A stretch of 64,000 bases of DNA from JBEKTW01 sp049515655 (GCA_049515655.1 JBEKTW010000020.1:7942-71941); one strand, 5' to 3'. Shown: positions 50,447 to 60,662, numbered from the stretch's first letter. The notes: a model not told the origin generated them from the letters alone. Translations and numbers: made by a program.

Positions 50447-53131
50447 GTGCGGGAACAGGTCCTCGCGGATTTCATGACGGTAAAGAAAGACCCGTCCGGG
50501 AATACGGAAATTACTAAAATGCCGGAGAATAAAAAACAAAATTCGGCAGCAACGGCTCGGGGCACTCAGGCTTCATCTGCCCTCCTGCTCACCGAAGCTG
50601 CCCGTCACACGCCGGACGACCTTTGCGCCCGACTCCGGACGCAACTGTCCGGACTCACACAGGAAGAAGCCGAGATGCGGTTGGACCGGGACGGCCCCAA
50701 TGAAGTCGCACGTGAAAAGCGACACGGGTGGCCGTGGCGGCTCATGATGACAACCAAGAATCCTCTTGTCATTCTTCTTTCTGTTTTGTCCGTGATCTCA
50801 TTTGCGACGGGCGACATCCGCTCGGGCGTCGTAATGCTGTTGATGGTTTTCCTCGGCGTTATTCTTCGCTTTGTTCAGGAGTCACGCGCGGATACGGCAG
50901 CGGCAAAGCTTAAAGCAATGATCAGCGTGACGGCAACAGCCATACGCGACGGTCAACCGGTGGAGGTCCCGCTGAAACACATTGTTCCCGGAGACATCGT
51001 GAAGCTCGCCGCCGGCGACATGATCCCCGCCGATGTGAGGATTGCATCCTCAAAGGACTTGTTCATCATCCAGGCATCCCTGACCGGTGAATCGCTGCCG
51101 GTTGAGAAATTTGACGCGCCCGAAACCAGAGACAACGCAGCCTTGCTCGAATTGTCAAATATTTGTTTCCTAGGAACGAGCGTCGAGAGCGGCAGTGCCA
51201 CCGCCGTTGTCGTCAATACCGGTTCCCATACCTACTTCGGCCAGATGGCCCGCAGCATCGGCGGAACCCCTATTGAAACCAGCTTCGAGAAAGGCGTCAA
51301 TCGTTTTACGTGGCTGATGATCCAGTTCATGATGGTGATGGTACCACTGGTATTTCTGATCAACGGCTTCACAAAACATAACTGGTTTGAAGCATTCTTC
51401 TTTGCGCTTGCTGTTGCCGTTGGATTAACACCCGAGATGCTGCCGATGATCGTGTCGGTTTCTCTCTCCAAGGGAGCGCTGGCAATGTCCCGCAAGAAGG
51501 TCATCGTCAAGCGATTGAATTCAATACAGAACTTCGGCGCGATGGACGTGCTCTGTACGGACAAGACCGGCACATTAACAATGGATCATGTCATTCTCGA
51601 GCGCCATTGCGATGTAGTCCAGAAAGATGACTATGAGGTGCTGCTCGACGCTTACTTGATCAGCGCATTTCAGACAGGTTTGAGGAATGTTCTCGACAGA
51701 GCAATTCTTCAACACAAGGAGATCCCAGACCAATCCATCCTAGGTCAGTACGCGAAAGTCGACGAGATCCCCTTTGATTTCTCCAGACGGATGATGTCGG
51801 TCGTTGTCAAACAACCCGCGGGGGAACCCCGGCTCTTGACGAAGGGTGCCCCCGAGGAAGTCTTTCTCCGCTCCACTCGTTTTGAATTGGACGGTGAAGT
51901 GCTCCCCATGGATCCGATTCTCATTCAGGACCTCAAGGATGAATACGAACGACTGAGCAGAGACGGCTTCAGGGTGCTCGCACTTGCGTACAAGGACGTG
52001 GAGAAGAAACCCGCTTACTCCAAGAACGATGAAGTCGATTTGGTGCTGAGGGGGTACGTGGCATTTCTTGACCCGCCCAAAGACACCGCGGCCCCCGCCA
52101 TTGCGGCGCTGCAGCAGCATGGCGTCACGGTGAAAATTCTGACCGGCGACAATGACCTCGTCGCGCGAAAGGTGTGTCATGAAGTCGGACTTCCGGAGAG
52201 CAATACCCTGGTCGGCAGTCAGATCGAACAAATGTCCGACGCAGAACTTATTGAGGCCTCAGAGAGAACAACACTTTTTGCACGGCTCTCACCGGTTCAC
52301 AAGAAACGCATCATCGAAGTATTGCGAAAGAAGGGGCACGTCGTCGGCTTCATGGGCGATGGAATCAATGATGCCCCAGCTCTCCGGGCCGCCGACGTCG
52401 GCATCTCCGTGGACACGGCTGTCGATATCGCCAAGGAATCAGCCGACGTCATCCTGCTGGAAAAAAGCCTGATGATCCTCGAGGAAGGCGTTCTGGAGGG
52501 CCGCAAGGTTTTCAGTAACATCCTGAAGTATGTGCGCATGGGCGCAAGTTCGAATTTCGGAAACATGTTCAGCGTGCTGGGAGCGAGCGCCTTTCTTCCG
52601 TTCCTGCCCATGGCTCCCATCCAGGTGCTGACGAACAACCTCCTGTACGACTTCTCCCAGGTTCCCATTCCGACCGACAGCGTCGACGCCGAGCACATCG
52701 CGAAACCCCGGCCATGGACGATCGACGAAATCAGAAAGTTCATCCTGTTCATCGGCCCCATTAGCTCCATCTTCGATTATTCAACATACTTTGTGATGCT
52801 GTACATCTTCAAGTGCTGGGATCCATCCCGGGCATCGCTCTTTCAAACAGGATGGTTCGTCGAATCTCTCATGACGCAAACATTAATCATTCACGTCATT
52901 AGAACGAATAAGATCCCATTCCTTCAGAGCCGTCCGAGCCTGCCGCTGATGCTCACAACGGGGGTCATCATGCTGCTTGGCATGTTACTGCCCTATTCTC
53001 CTTTTGCACGATCGCTTGGCATCGTTGAGCTCCCGGCGTTGTACTGGCCCATACTGTTAGTCACGCTCTTATCGTACGTCACGCTGACACAGATTGTGAA
53101 AACATCCTTACTGAAGAAGGGCTGGATCTGA
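50447..53131 (+). CDS. mgtA: Magnesium-translocating P-type ATPase (MgtA-like)
   Basis: P3B-type ATPase of up to 894 residues that imports Mg2+ with its gradient. Order: N-terminal cytoplasmic part, two helices, A domain with TGES (213-216), helices with GLTPEMLP (326-333), P domain DKTGTLT (Asp372), N domain, GDGINDAPALR and six C-terminal helices with FNVLTNNLLYDFSQ-like sequence (QVLTNNLLYDFSQ), diagnostic of MgtA. The start is uncertain: GTG 50447, ATG 50474 or ATG 50519 (MPENKK) are in frame. The gap after rsmA is too short for a long Mg2+-sensing leader; none was seen. Confidence 0.92.
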   Translation: MREQVLADFMTVKKDPSGNTEITKMPENKKQNSAATARGTQASSALLLTEAARHTPDDLCARLRTQLSGLTQEEAEMRLDRDGPNEVAREKRHGWPWRLMMTTKNPLVILLSVLSVISFATGDIRSGVVMLLMVFLGVILRFVQESRADTAAAKLKAMISVTATAIRDGQPVEVPLKHIVPGDIVKLAAGDMIPADVRIASSKDLFIIQASLTGESLPVEKFDAPETRDNAALLELSNICFLGTSVESGSATAVVVNTGSHTYFGQMARSIGGTPIETSFEKGVNRFTWLMIQFMMVMVPLVFLINGFTKHNWFEAFFFALAVAVGLTPEMLPMIVSVSLSKGALAMSRKKVIVKRLNSIQNFGAMDVLCTDKTGTLTMDHVILERHCDVVQKDDYEVLLDAYLISAFQTGLRNVLDRAILQHKEIPDQSILGQYAKVDEIPFDFSRRMMSVVVKQPAGEPRLLTKGAPEEVFLRSTRFELDGEVLPMDPILIQDLKDEYERLSRDGFRVLALAYKDVEKKPAYSKNDEVDLVLRGYVAFLDPPKDTAAPAIAALQQHGVTVKILTGDNDLVARKVCHEVGLPESNTLVGSQIEQMSDAELIEASERTTLFARLSPVHKKRIIEVLRKKGHVVGFMGDGINDAPALRAADVGISVDTAVDIAKESADVILLEKSLMILEEGVLEGRKVFSNILKYVRMGASSNFGNMFSVLGASAFLPFLPMAPIQVLTNNLLYDFSQVPIPTDSVDAEHIAKPRPWTIDEIRKFILFIGPISSIFDYSTYFVMLYIFKCWDPSRASLFQTGWFVESLMTQTLIIHVIRTNKIPFLQSRPSLPLMLTTGVIMLLGMLLPYSPFARSLGIVELPALYWPILLVTLLSYVTLTQIVKTSLLKKGWI

Positions 53132-53190
53132 CCAAATAAAGTAATGAAGCCGACATTTTCCAACAAAGAGAATCCGGAGTTCTTCGCAAC

Positions 53191-54159
53191 ATGGGTCGAT
53201 TAGTGCGCAGGCTCCGTTTCTTGCGTCCCGTGGACGCATTGACCATCACCTTTGCGCTTTTTTTGTCGGTCATTTGTCTGGTTATTGCTCCCCACCTCAG
53301 CCTGTGGTTTTGTATCATCTGCATCAACGTACTCGCGAGCGCCGGGGTTATCGTGTTCGCTCAAATAGCCGCGGGCGCAACAGACCCTTCGAAGCTCAAC
53401 GTGCTCCAACCAGGAAACCCCTTTTTGAAAATTGTCTACGACTGGTACCCTGCGCCTCTTGTTTTTCTCTCCTACAAGGAAATTTACCTCGTCCTGCAGG
53501 CGGTGGGCATGCCCGACCGCGACAACGTGCTTATAGCCATCGACCGATGGATTTTCGGCGTTCACCCGACAGTCTGGCTGTATCAATTTGCCACACCGGT
53601 GGTGACGGAAATTCTCGAGATTGCGTACGCGAGCTTTTACATCCTGATGCTGGTAACAGGCCTTGAACCGTACGTGCGAAGGGAGAACGGCAAGTTCAAT
53701 TTTTTCATCTTCACGTTCCTCTATGGCTTCTTCCTGTCGTACATCGGATACTTGCTTGTGCCGGGAGTCGGGCCGCGATTCACGCTTCACGATTTCTCGG
53801 CTTTGAAGGATGAATTGCCCGGCATTTTCTGCACCGATGCAATTCGCGATTTCCTTAATGCGGGAGAATCCATTCCCCGGAATGCCGCCAATGCGATCGC
53901 GACGGTTCAGCGGGACGTGTTCCCGAGCGGCCATACGCAGATGACACTCATTGTGATCTATCTCGCCGCGAAATTCAAACTCAGAACGCGTTATTTCTTG
54001 TTTGTTTTTGGAACTTTACTTATCATCGCAACGGTCTATCTGCGCTACCATTACGTGGTCGACCTGATCGCAGGCGCCATGTTCATGGTATTTACCGTCT
54101 GGTCGGCTCCAAAGCTGTACGCCTGGTGGGAGAGATTCCGGACTCACATAGAACCATGA
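53191..54159 (+). CDS. PAP2-superfamily membrane phosphatase
   Basis: Integral membrane protein of 322 residues with about six helices. The three phosphatase motifs are visible: PGVGPRFT (about 191-198), FPSGHTQM (244-251, His248) and YLRYHYVVDLIAG (283-295, His287 and Asp291). It belongs to the PAP2/inositolphosphotransferase-like branch and probably dephosphorylates or exchanges lipid phosphates on the periplasmic side. The start has little ribosome-site support. It follows mgtA by 59 bases. Confidence 0.88.
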   Translation: MGRLVRRLRFLRPVDALTITFALFLSVICLVIAPHLSLWFCIICINVLASAGVIVFAQIAAGATDPSKLNVLQPGNPFLKIVYDWYPAPLVFLSYKEIYLVLQAVGMPDRDNVLIAIDRWIFGVHPTVWLYQFATPVVTEILEIAYASFYILMLVTGLEPYVRRENGKFNFFIFTFLYGFFLSYIGYLLVPGVGPRFTLHDFSALKDELPGIFCTDAIRDFLNAGESIPRNAANAIATVQRDVFPSGHTQMTLIVIYLAAKFKLRTRYFLFVFGTLLIIATVYLRYHYVVDLIAGAMFMVFTVWSAPKLYAWWERFRTHIEP

Positions 54160-54276
54160 TGTGTGGTGTTGCATTGGTCCGATGATCGTAACAGGCTGTC
54201 GACGATCGGTCGGAGTCAGATTTGCACATTGATCAAATAGACCCGTTTACGCCCGTTTCGAAAGGAGAAGGGAGCC

Positions 54277-54810
54277 ATGCTCAGGAAAAACATAACTGCG
54301 ATTTTCGGTATTTCACTTGTTCTCACCGGATGGATGTTGGATGGGTGCGCCACCAAGGACCCCGACAGATATTATAATGACCGTGAGGGTTTCTCCATGA
54401 AATTCCCCGCGGCATGGGAGAAGAAAGAAGGATTTCTAGGAACGAAAATAATCGCCTGGGTGCCCAGGAACGGTTCTGCTGATCAATTCCGGGAAGACGT
54501 GAATGTGACCGTCGACCGATTACCGAAAGCCTTGACCCTCGATGAATACTTCCAACAAAGTCTGATCAACATGAAGAGAGTTTTAACCGACTTTCAAGAT
54601 CAGGAGAAGGGACAGGGTTTCATCGACGACTATGACGCGAAGTGGATGGTCTACACCCACAGGCTTGGCGGTTCGACCTTCAAAGTCCTCGCGTACATGA
54701 TCGTAAAAGATGACCGGGGCTACGTGATCACCTGTACGGCTTTACCCGACCGGTTTTACACCTTCAGGAGTCAATTCGAGGACATCGCACGGAGTTTCCA
54801 GTTTGAATAA
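54277..54810 (+). CDS. DcrB/PsbP-like lipoprotein
   Basis: Lipoprotein of 177 residues: the signal peptide ends at LDGCATK. The mature part, YYNDREGFSMKFPAAWEKKEGF, then VTVDRLPKALTLDEYFQQSL and a C-terminal FYTFRSQFEDIARSFQF, follows the PsbP/DcrB (DUF1795-like) pattern, a small alpha/beta fold in the envelope. A strong AAGGAGAAGG site precedes the ATG. Function unknown. Confidence 0.8.
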   Translation: MLRKNITAIFGISLVLTGWMLDGCATKDPDRYYNDREGFSMKFPAAWEKKEGFLGTKIIAWVPRNGSADQFREDVNVTVDRLPKALTLDEYFQQSLINMKRVLTDFQDQEKGQGFIDDYDAKWMVYTHRLGGSTFKVLAYMIVKDDRGYVITCTALPDRFYTFRSQFEDIARSFQFE

Positions 54811-54897
54811 AACGGTACTGCAGGGGAAAGCGCCGGATCTTCCGGAACATCCTGAATATCAGAAACTGTACTCCGACTCATGTTCCCGCGCTGGCAA

Positions 54898-56286
54898 TCA
54901 CAGAAAAATCCACCACACCAAGGCGAATACCGGAATCAAGATCGGCAGCGAATACTTGAGGACGTAACCACCGAAGCTCGGGCTATGCGCGCCCGCATGG
55001 TCCGCGATGGATTTTACCATGAAGTTCGGCGCATTGCCGATGTAGGTCATCGCGCCGAAGAATACCGCGGCGACTGATATCGCCTTGAGATATGCGCTCT
55101 GGTTGCCAATGAGATACGCAGTTTGAATGTAGTCAACGGGAACATTTCCGGCGGATACGAGGCCGGGATGGTTTGCCATCAGCACCGCTACGGTGGCACG
55201 AATTTCTGAGGCATGGACGCCGGCGACATCTGCAAGTCCGATACCATTCGTTGAAATCACATGTTGCACCTGCTGAATGATATCCCGGTCGACAAACAAA
55301 CCGATGGATGCGCTGAGAGAATTGAGGTATGTCGGTGCATTAGCCAGCACACTCGACAGGATTCCCGTCCCCCAGTAGAAATGCCCGGCAGAGACGATCC
55401 CAATCTTCGCGGAATTTATTTCCAGCCATTCGAGGGCGGGGGCCATTGTCGCAAAAATCCCGAAGAATAAAATTGCGACTTCCTTCAGCGGCAGAAAATG
55501 GAATTCATTCTTTTCATGAATTTCTCTTTTCGTCGTGAAGTATGAACCAACCGCTGCCGCAGCCATGATTGACTCTCGGGCGAAGATCGGATGCTCAACA
55601 AACGCCGCGGCAAGAATCATCAGGAGAAAAAGCATATTGTGAATTCCTCCGATTTCAAATTTATTGGCGAGATCTTCCCCCGCGGCCTGGGGTTCCAGCT
55701 CTCCCGGTTTTTGATAACTCAAATGATCGATAACGAAGAAAACTAAGAGAATGATTCCGACCGCAAGCGCCCAGGCCTGCCAAACGTTCTCGAGCAGCCA
55801 GAAAAACGGAACTCCTTTGAGATACCCAAGAAATGGCGGCGGATCGCCAATAGGGGTAAGTACCCCTCCGATATTGCTGACAAGAAAGATGAAGAAAATT
55901 ACGTGATAACCGCGAAGCCTGGACCGGTTCATGCGGATGTATGGACGGATCATGATCATCGACGCGCCCGTGGTGCCAACGACATTCGACACGACGGCAC
56001 CGACGGCGAGGAATAGCACATTGGAAAGAGGTTTAGATTTTCCCCTGAGGCGAATATGCAGCCCTCCCGCGACCACAAACAGCGAGCCGATAAGAACGAT
56101 AAGACTTACATACTCGTAGCCCGCTGACCATATCCTATCGGGATTCCGGAGAACAAGAAAGTAATACGCGATGGTGATGGCACTCAATCCGAAGGCCACG
56201 AGCGGATAATTTCTCTCCCACCATTGCTTGTGAACAAGCGGCATGACGGCGATTGCAAGCAAGAGAAGAGCAAAGGGAATGATCAT
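54898..56286 (-). CDS. Sodium:proton antiporter-like ion transporter (NhaD/CitM superfamily)
   Basis: Inner-membrane transporter of 462 residues with about twelve hydrophobic segments. Diagnostic stretches: VSNVVGTTGASMIMIRPYIRMN and VSNIGGVLTPIGDPPPFLGYLKGVPFFW (the conserved GDPP motif of the ion transporter superfamily), and later a repeat with VLANAPTYLNSLSA and IGNAPNFMVKSIA. It probably exchanges Na+ and H+, or moves an anion. The start is ATG 56286, preceded by GGAGG; the ATG at 56304 is less likely. It is last of the minus-strand histidine group, 81 bases after the cyclodeaminase gene. Confidence 0.88.
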   Translation of the reverse strand: MIIPFALLLLAIAVMPLVHKQWWERNYPLVAFGLSAITIAYYFLVLRNPDRIWSAGYEYVSLIVLIGSLFVVAGGLHIRLRGKSKPLSNVLFLAVGAVVSNVVGTTGASMIMIRPYIRMNRSRLRGYHVIFFIFLVSNIGGVLTPIGDPPPFLGYLKGVPFFWLLENVWQAWALAVGIILLVFFVIDHLSYQKPGELEPQAAGEDLANKFEIGGIHNMLFLLMILAAAFVEHPIFARESIMAAAAVGSYFTTKREIHEKNEFHFLPLKEVAILFFGIFATMAPALEWLEINSAKIGIVSAGHFYWGTGILSSVLANAPTYLNSLSASIGLFVDRDIIQQVQHVISTNGIGLADVAGVHASEIRATVAVLMANHPGLVSAGNVPVDYIQTAYLIGNQSAYLKAISVAAVFFGAMTYIGNAPNFMVKSIADHAGAHSPSFGGYVLKYSLPILIPVFALVWWIFL

Positions 56287-56367
56287 GTATGGACCTCCAG
56301 GCATGGCACCGGAGAACCGACGGAGCCCGCCGACGAAGAGCAGCGACCGACGGTCACGGTGACGACA

Positions 56368-57003
56368 CTATCGGGGTCCGCTGATCTTGCGACGGACGAT
56401 GCTCATCACTTCTTCCGTTTTCATTTTGCTTGTCTTGAGCAACGATGCGACCTCTTCCGACTTCCAGCCGACAAAATCGGCATCCTTGATACCGCTCAGA
56501 TTGATTTGCACGTTGAGAGAAGCACCCTCGGCGGCTGCATTCAGCATCAACGCACTCACCCCCGCATCACTGAGGGAATTTGTGTTACCTTTTTCGGCCA
56601 CCACTTTTGCCAACGCCAGCGCATCTATCACATGCTTCATGACCTCGAGGGGGACGAGGGCGGCTTCCTTCGTCGCCGCCTCGATAGCGGCGGAGCGGAG
56701 CGCCTTTTGGTCTTCCGTGTCCTTCGGCAGCCCAAAAGCTTCCATCACTTTGCTGAACGCGACAGTGTCACGGTCGACAAGCTGCGTAAAGGTCTGCCGC
56801 AGCTGCTCTGATTGGCGCACGACATTCTTCATTTCACCTTCAACGTCAGCGTATTTCTTTTTGCCAACCGTCAAATTGCAGACCATCGATGTCAAGGCAG
56901 CGCCCAGCGCGCCCGACAACGCTGCAACACTGCCTCCCCCCGGCGCAGGGGAACTCGATGCAAGTTCATCAAGAAATGTGGTAACGGTTTCTTCTACAAG
57001 CAT
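56368..57003 (-). CDS. Formiminotetrahydrofolate cyclodeaminase
   Basis: All-helical enzyme of 211 residues, the separate bacterial form of the C-terminal half of mammalian FTCD. It has FLDELASSSPAPGGGSVAALSGALGAALTSMVCNL at the N-terminus and LLNAAAEGASLNVQINL-like sequence (MLNAAAEGASLNVQINLSGI) near the end, both characteristic. It converts 5-formimino-THF to 5,10-methenyl-THF and ammonia. The formimidoyltransferase that makes its substrate is encoded just upstream, so the two steps of this histidine branch are together. Confidence 0.93.
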   Translation of the reverse strand: MLVEETVTTFLDELASSSPAPGGGSVAALSGALGAALTSMVCNLTVGKKKYADVEGEMKNVVRQSEQLRQTFTQLVDRDTVAFSKVMEAFGLPKDTEDQKALRSAAIEAATKEAALVPLEVMKHVIDALALAKVVAEKGNTNSLSDAGVSALMLNAAAEGASLNVQINLSGIKDADFVGWKSEEVASLLKTSKMKTEEVMSIVRRKISGPR

Positions 57004-57093
57004 GTTGATTCTCCTTGACCCCTCGGCTGTTCCACCTTTGGCGGGATTTCGCTCTCCCGCGGGGAGAGAGATGCCAGCGGGGGGGGGTTGTTG

Positions 57094-58098
57094 TTAGATC
57101 ATGTATTCAATAACTTTTTTCTTCGGATCGAACGGTTCAAGCTGACTGAGCCCGAGACGTTCAATCGCTGTACGAATTAGTTGTTCCTCGTTCATCGACG
57201 CAGCTGATCTACCGGAATAGAATGTCCCTGCAAGCAACAGCGCTTCCTTGGGGATCAATCCTACGACCTCGCTTCCTGTCACGTCGACCCCGAGTTTCTG
57301 CGCTTCCTTCCTCACTTCCTCATACGCGAGATGCGGCGGCGTACTATTGTAATTCGTAAGATTGATGGAAACCTGGGAGATATTGAATCGTTCGAGGAAG
57401 ACCCCCATCGCTTTGACGGATTTCAAGGAGCCGGGAATCTTTGTCGAATTTCCACTCGCATCCTTCACCGTTCTTCCGCTTTCACGTATCCGGGCGGCAA
57501 TCTCCTGGGCAGGTTCCTTCTTGTCGGTTTTGAGATTGACGTTGTAGGCAATCAGAAAGAAACGTGCTCCGGTCACGGTTGCACCGGATTGCTCGTTGAA
57601 GACGGGTTCTCCGTAGTCGGGCTGCCATGCAGGATCTTTGAACCTATCCCGAAGTGCTTCATATTCGCCTTTCCTGACATTGGCAAGATTCCTTCTCACG
57701 GGCGAGCGCGCCGCTTCCTCATAGAGATAGACGGGGATATGAAGCTCTTCCGCCACGCGCTTTCCGTACTCGTTGGCAAGGCGTACACAATCGGCCATAG
57801 CGACTCCGGAGACCGGGACGAACGGGACGACATCCGTTGCACCGATCCGGGGATGCTGACCCTCGTGATGCCGCATATCGATCATTTCTGCGGCCGTTTT
57901 TGTCGCCTGAAAGGCTGCCTCCTTGACGGACCCGGGCTCACCGACGAACGTCACGACACATCGGTTATAATCCTTGTCTGGTTCAACGCTGAGAAGTTTC
58001 ACCCCACTTATGCGACGAATGCTGTCACCAATCGCCTTGATGATGCGTTCATTCCGCCCTTCGCTGAAATTCGGGACACATTCTACAAGTGGTTTCAT
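57094..58098 (-). CDS. ftcD: Glutamate formimidoyltransferase
   Basis: Enzyme of 334 residues that transfers the formimino group of N-formiminoglutamate to THF, giving glutamate. It starts VECVPNFSEGRNERIIKAIGD, has HHEGQHPRIGATDVVPFVPV with the catalytic His, RNLANVRKGEYE and FLIAYNVNLKT, as in the N-terminal half of FTCD. The start is placed at MKPLVECVP (58098); the open frame upstream lacks similarity. With hutU, hutI and the cyclodeaminase it forms a THF-dependent histidine degradation route. Confidence 0.95.
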   Translation of the reverse strand: MKPLVECVPNFSEGRNERIIKAIGDSIRRISGVKLLSVEPDKDYNRCVVTFVGEPGSVKEAAFQATKTAAEMIDMRHHEGQHPRIGATDVVPFVPVSGVAMADCVRLANEYGKRVAEELHIPVYLYEEAARSPVRRNLANVRKGEYEALRDRFKDPAWQPDYGEPVFNEQSGATVTGARFFLIAYNVNLKTDKKEPAQEIAARIRESGRTVKDASGNSTKIPGSLKSVKAMGVFLERFNISQVSINLTNYNSTPPHLAYEEVRKEAQKLGVDVTGSEVVGLIPKEALLLAGTFYSGRSAASMNEEQLIRTAIERLGLSQLEPFDPKKKVIEYMI

Positions 58099-58102
58099 CT
58101 GG

Positions 58103-58747
58103 TCAAAAGAGTTTTTCCTTGTTATTCGATGCCGGCAGCACAATTGCCCCTTCCTTAAAATTGCCGAGCACTTCGGCTTTCCCCCGGAGAAACAAGTGTC
58201 CCACAAGAGCACCCGTTACGGCATCAAGCTCATCGCCGTTCATGTTCTTATCCAGACCTTTCGCTCCGAGCTTTCGCAATCCTCTTAGGAGTTTTTCCAA
58301 TCCTTCCTGCTTCCTCGGAATTTCCCACACATCCTGTGCGGCTCCCGGATACATCTCGATGACTTTATACCCTTTGCGCTTCAATTTCTTTTTCAGTGCT
58401 ATGCCACGCAGAGTCAGGGAGCGCATCGGACCGAGAGTAATCGGAAAGAACCGAATCCCCCGCCTGAGCAATTCCCGGTCACACACGCGAAAATGCTGTC
58501 CGTTGCGGTCATCGATCGTCCTTCTTCCTGGTGGGAGGTTCAGGGGCGCATCGATCGCAACGAGGTCCGGTTTTGCCCGCTCTACAAAATCGAAGATTTC
58601 CTCATCCGCGAAGGCCGTTGTCCATGAAGTTATCGTTTTTCCTCTCAACGTACAAATCCCAGTGTTGCGCTTCGGACTTCCTGCGAGGTCGATACCCACA
58701 ACGGTAAAGATCCGTCTCCTCCTGTCAGAATTCAAGAACGATCCCAC
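58103..58747 (-). CDS. DUF429 protein (RNase H-like fold, predicted nuclease)
   Basis: Protein of 214 residues. VVGIDLAGSPKRNTGICTL, VAIDAPLNLPPG, FRVCDRELLRRGIRFFPITLGPMRSLTLRGIALKKKL and EMYPGAAQDVWEIPRK follow DUF429, a family with an RNase H-like core whose acidic residues (Asp in GIDLAG and AIDAPL, Asp in GDELDAV) are conserved. Role in the histidine cluster is not obvious; it may be there by chance. It overlaps the end of hutI by 23 bases and ends 4 bases before ftcD, so it is in the operon. Confidence 0.85.
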   Translation of the reverse strand: MGSFLNSDRRRRIFTVVGIDLAGSPKRNTGICTLRGKTITSWTTAFADEEIFDFVERAKPDLVAIDAPLNLPPGRRTIDDRNGQHFRVCDRELLRRGIRFFPITLGPMRSLTLRGIALKKKLKRKGYKVIEMYPGAAQDVWEIPRKQEGLEKLLRGLRKLGAKGLDKNMNGDELDAVTGALVGHLFLRGKAEVLGNFKEGAIVLPASNNKEKLF

Positions 58748-59969
58748 GCTTGATTATCCGTCCGGCGTGATTCTCCCCGAAATGATACGGGAGGAATTTA
58801 TACTCCGGGATGTTGAGAACCACCATGTCGGCTTTCTTCCCGACCTCGATGCTTCCGATCTCGTGAGAAAGACCGACGGCGGCGGCGGCGTTGAGGGTTG
58901 ACGCGGTAATTGCTTCCTCCGGGGTCATGCGCATATGCGTGCAGGCGATTGTCATCATCAAGGACATGCTGTACGACATACATGAACCCGGATTGAAGTC
59001 AGTCGCGATCGCGACAGGGACGCCGGCGTCTATCAGGCTCCGTGCGGGTGCGTACCGATGGTTGAGGAAAAATGAGACACCCGGCAGCAGCGTCGCAACG
59101 ACTCCCGCGTCGGCCATGGAATGTATCTCGCTCTCCGTTATATGTTCGAGATGGTCGGCAGAGATGGCGCCCACTTTCGCCGCGAGTCCTGCTCCGCCCG
59201 ACGGGGTGAGCTCATCCGCATGTATCTTCGGCGTTAGCCCGAATCTTTTTCCGTCTAGAAGAATTGCTTCGCTCTCCGCAACATCAAAATATCCGGCTTC
59301 GCAAAATACATCACAGAAGCTCGCGAGCTTGTGAGAAGCGACGTAGGGGATCATCCGTTCGTTAATCTCGCGAATATACTCCTTCTTGTTTCCGACGAAC
59401 TCCGGCGGGACGGCGTGCGCTCCGAGAAATGTCGGGACAATCGAAATCACTTCTTCTTTTTCCAGCTCGACAATTGATTCAAGCATCTTGATCTCGTTGT
59501 CCATGTCGAGCCCGTAGCCGCTTTTGATTTCCACAGTTGTCGTTCCGTGGCGCATCATGTTGTTCAACCATCGTCGAGCCGCTTTCTTGAGCTCCTTCTT
59601 CGATGCTTCCCGCGTTTGCCGCACGGTACTCAGGATCCCCCCGCCCTGCTCTGCGATCTCCTGATACGACATGCCTGCACTTCGCATGGCAAATTCTACC
59701 TCACGGCTGCCGCCGAATACCAAATGCGTGTGTGAATCGACAAAACCGGGCATCACGACGTTGTTCATGCAATCAACAACGTCGACCTCTTTGAGACTAC
59801 CCAGCGCAAGATCCTCCATTCGACCGACCCAGGTGATCGTGTCGCCTTCTACGAGAATGGCGGCATTTTCGACCACGCCAAGGTCGCTCATGTCATGGCC
59901 GACCTTTACCTTGCTACCGCGCGTTGGCACGGTGACAAGTTGCCGTATATCAAGAAGAGCGAGTTTCAT
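58725..59969 (-). CDS. hutI: Imidazolonepropionase
   Basis: Amidohydrolase-superfamily enzyme of 414 residues, third step of histidine degradation (imidazolone propionate to N-formiminoglutamate). Metal motif VDSHTHLVFGGSREVEFAMR, then GGGILSTVRQTREAS, GTTTVEIKSGYGLD, FLGAHAVPPEF, KIHADELTPSGGAGLA, DHLEHITE and the Asp in AIATDFNPGSCMSYSM are all present. The start is ATG 59969; a longer frame reaches 60062 but only adds sequence without similarity. The 237-base gap upstream (59970-60206) holds no other gene that I can support. Confidence 0.97.
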   Translation of the reverse strand: MKLALLDIRQLVTVPTRGSKVKVGHDMSDLGVVENAAILVEGDTITWVGRMEDLALGSLKEVDVVDCMNNVVMPGFVDSHTHLVFGGSREVEFAMRSAGMSYQEIAEQGGGILSTVRQTREASKKELKKAARRWLNNMMRHGTTTVEIKSGYGLDMDNEIKMLESIVELEKEEVISIVPTFLGAHAVPPEFVGNKKEYIREINERMIPYVASHKLASFCDVFCEAGYFDVAESEAILLDGKRFGLTPKIHADELTPSGGAGLAAKVGAISADHLEHITESEIHSMADAGVVATLLPGVSFFLNHRYAPARSLIDAGVPVAIATDFNPGSCMSYSMSLMMTIACTHMRMTPEEAITASTLNAAAAVGLSHEIGSIEVGKKADMVVLNIPEYKFLPYHFGENHAGRIIKRGIVLEF

Positions 59970-60206
59970 GGTTCTATGATCTGCTTCATCGTGTGCAAAC
60001 GGTATCGAAAGATACTCAAAAACATTCGTTCTTTCAAGGCGGGCGGGATCCCTGACATGCAACGTGAATACTTTTTACGATCACGGGGAGAAATTCTCGG
60101 AAGAACAACCAGCGGGAGCTTAACGAATGGATCCTGCTGCGTTCAAGTGATCAAGAGTTGGTACTATATCTTTTCAGTTGCAGAATATCCGAACCAGAGA
60201 GGGAGC

Positions 60207-60662
60207 TTATAGCGTCATTCGATAGAGATTCCATTCCTTCATATGCTTCGCCCCGAGCTTTTCATAGAAGCGGATGGCGGACTTATTCCAACCGAGCACC
60301 GTCCATTCCATGCGACCGCACCGGCGGCGGCGCGCCTCATCCCAATAATGCCTGAACAACTTCAGCCCGATCCTTTCCTTCCGGTATTCTTGCAGGACGA
60401 ATATATCTTCAAGGTACAGAGTCGGTAAAGCCAGAAAAGAAGAATACGTCTCAAAGAAAATTGCATATCCAACGGGTTTCCGGTCGACAAAAGCAATCAA
60501 CGCTTCAAAGCGTTTTCGTTTACCGAACGCGTCGCGGAGGAGTCGGGCGCGAGCTGAGCGCGACGGTCTTTTCAGTTTCTCGTAATCCGCCAGGGCATCG
60601 ACGAGCTCCAGGAATTGTTTGCCGTCTTTTCTGCCGGCCGGTCGGACAATGATGGATTTCAT
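60207..60662 (-). CDS. GNAT-family N-acetyltransferase
   Basis: Acetyltransferase of 151 residues. IIVRPAGRKDGKQFLELVDALADYEKLK starts the fold; FETYSSFLALPTLYLEDIFVLQEYRKERIGLKLFRHYWDEA contains the acetyl-CoA loop (here RKERIGLKL) and GWNKSAIRFYEKLGAKHMKEW ends it. It resembles the diamine/thialysine acetyltransferase branch. The start is ATG 60662; the extension upstream is not conserved. It lies 8 bases after the small Cys protein gene. Confidence 0.88.
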   Translation of the reverse strand: MKSIIVRPAGRKDGKQFLELVDALADYEKLKRPSRSARARLLRDAFGKRKRFEALIAFVDRKPVGYAIFFETYSSFLALPTLYLEDIFVLQEYRKERIGLKLFRHYWDEARRRRCGRMEWTVLGWNKSAIRFYEKLGAKHMKEWNLYRMTL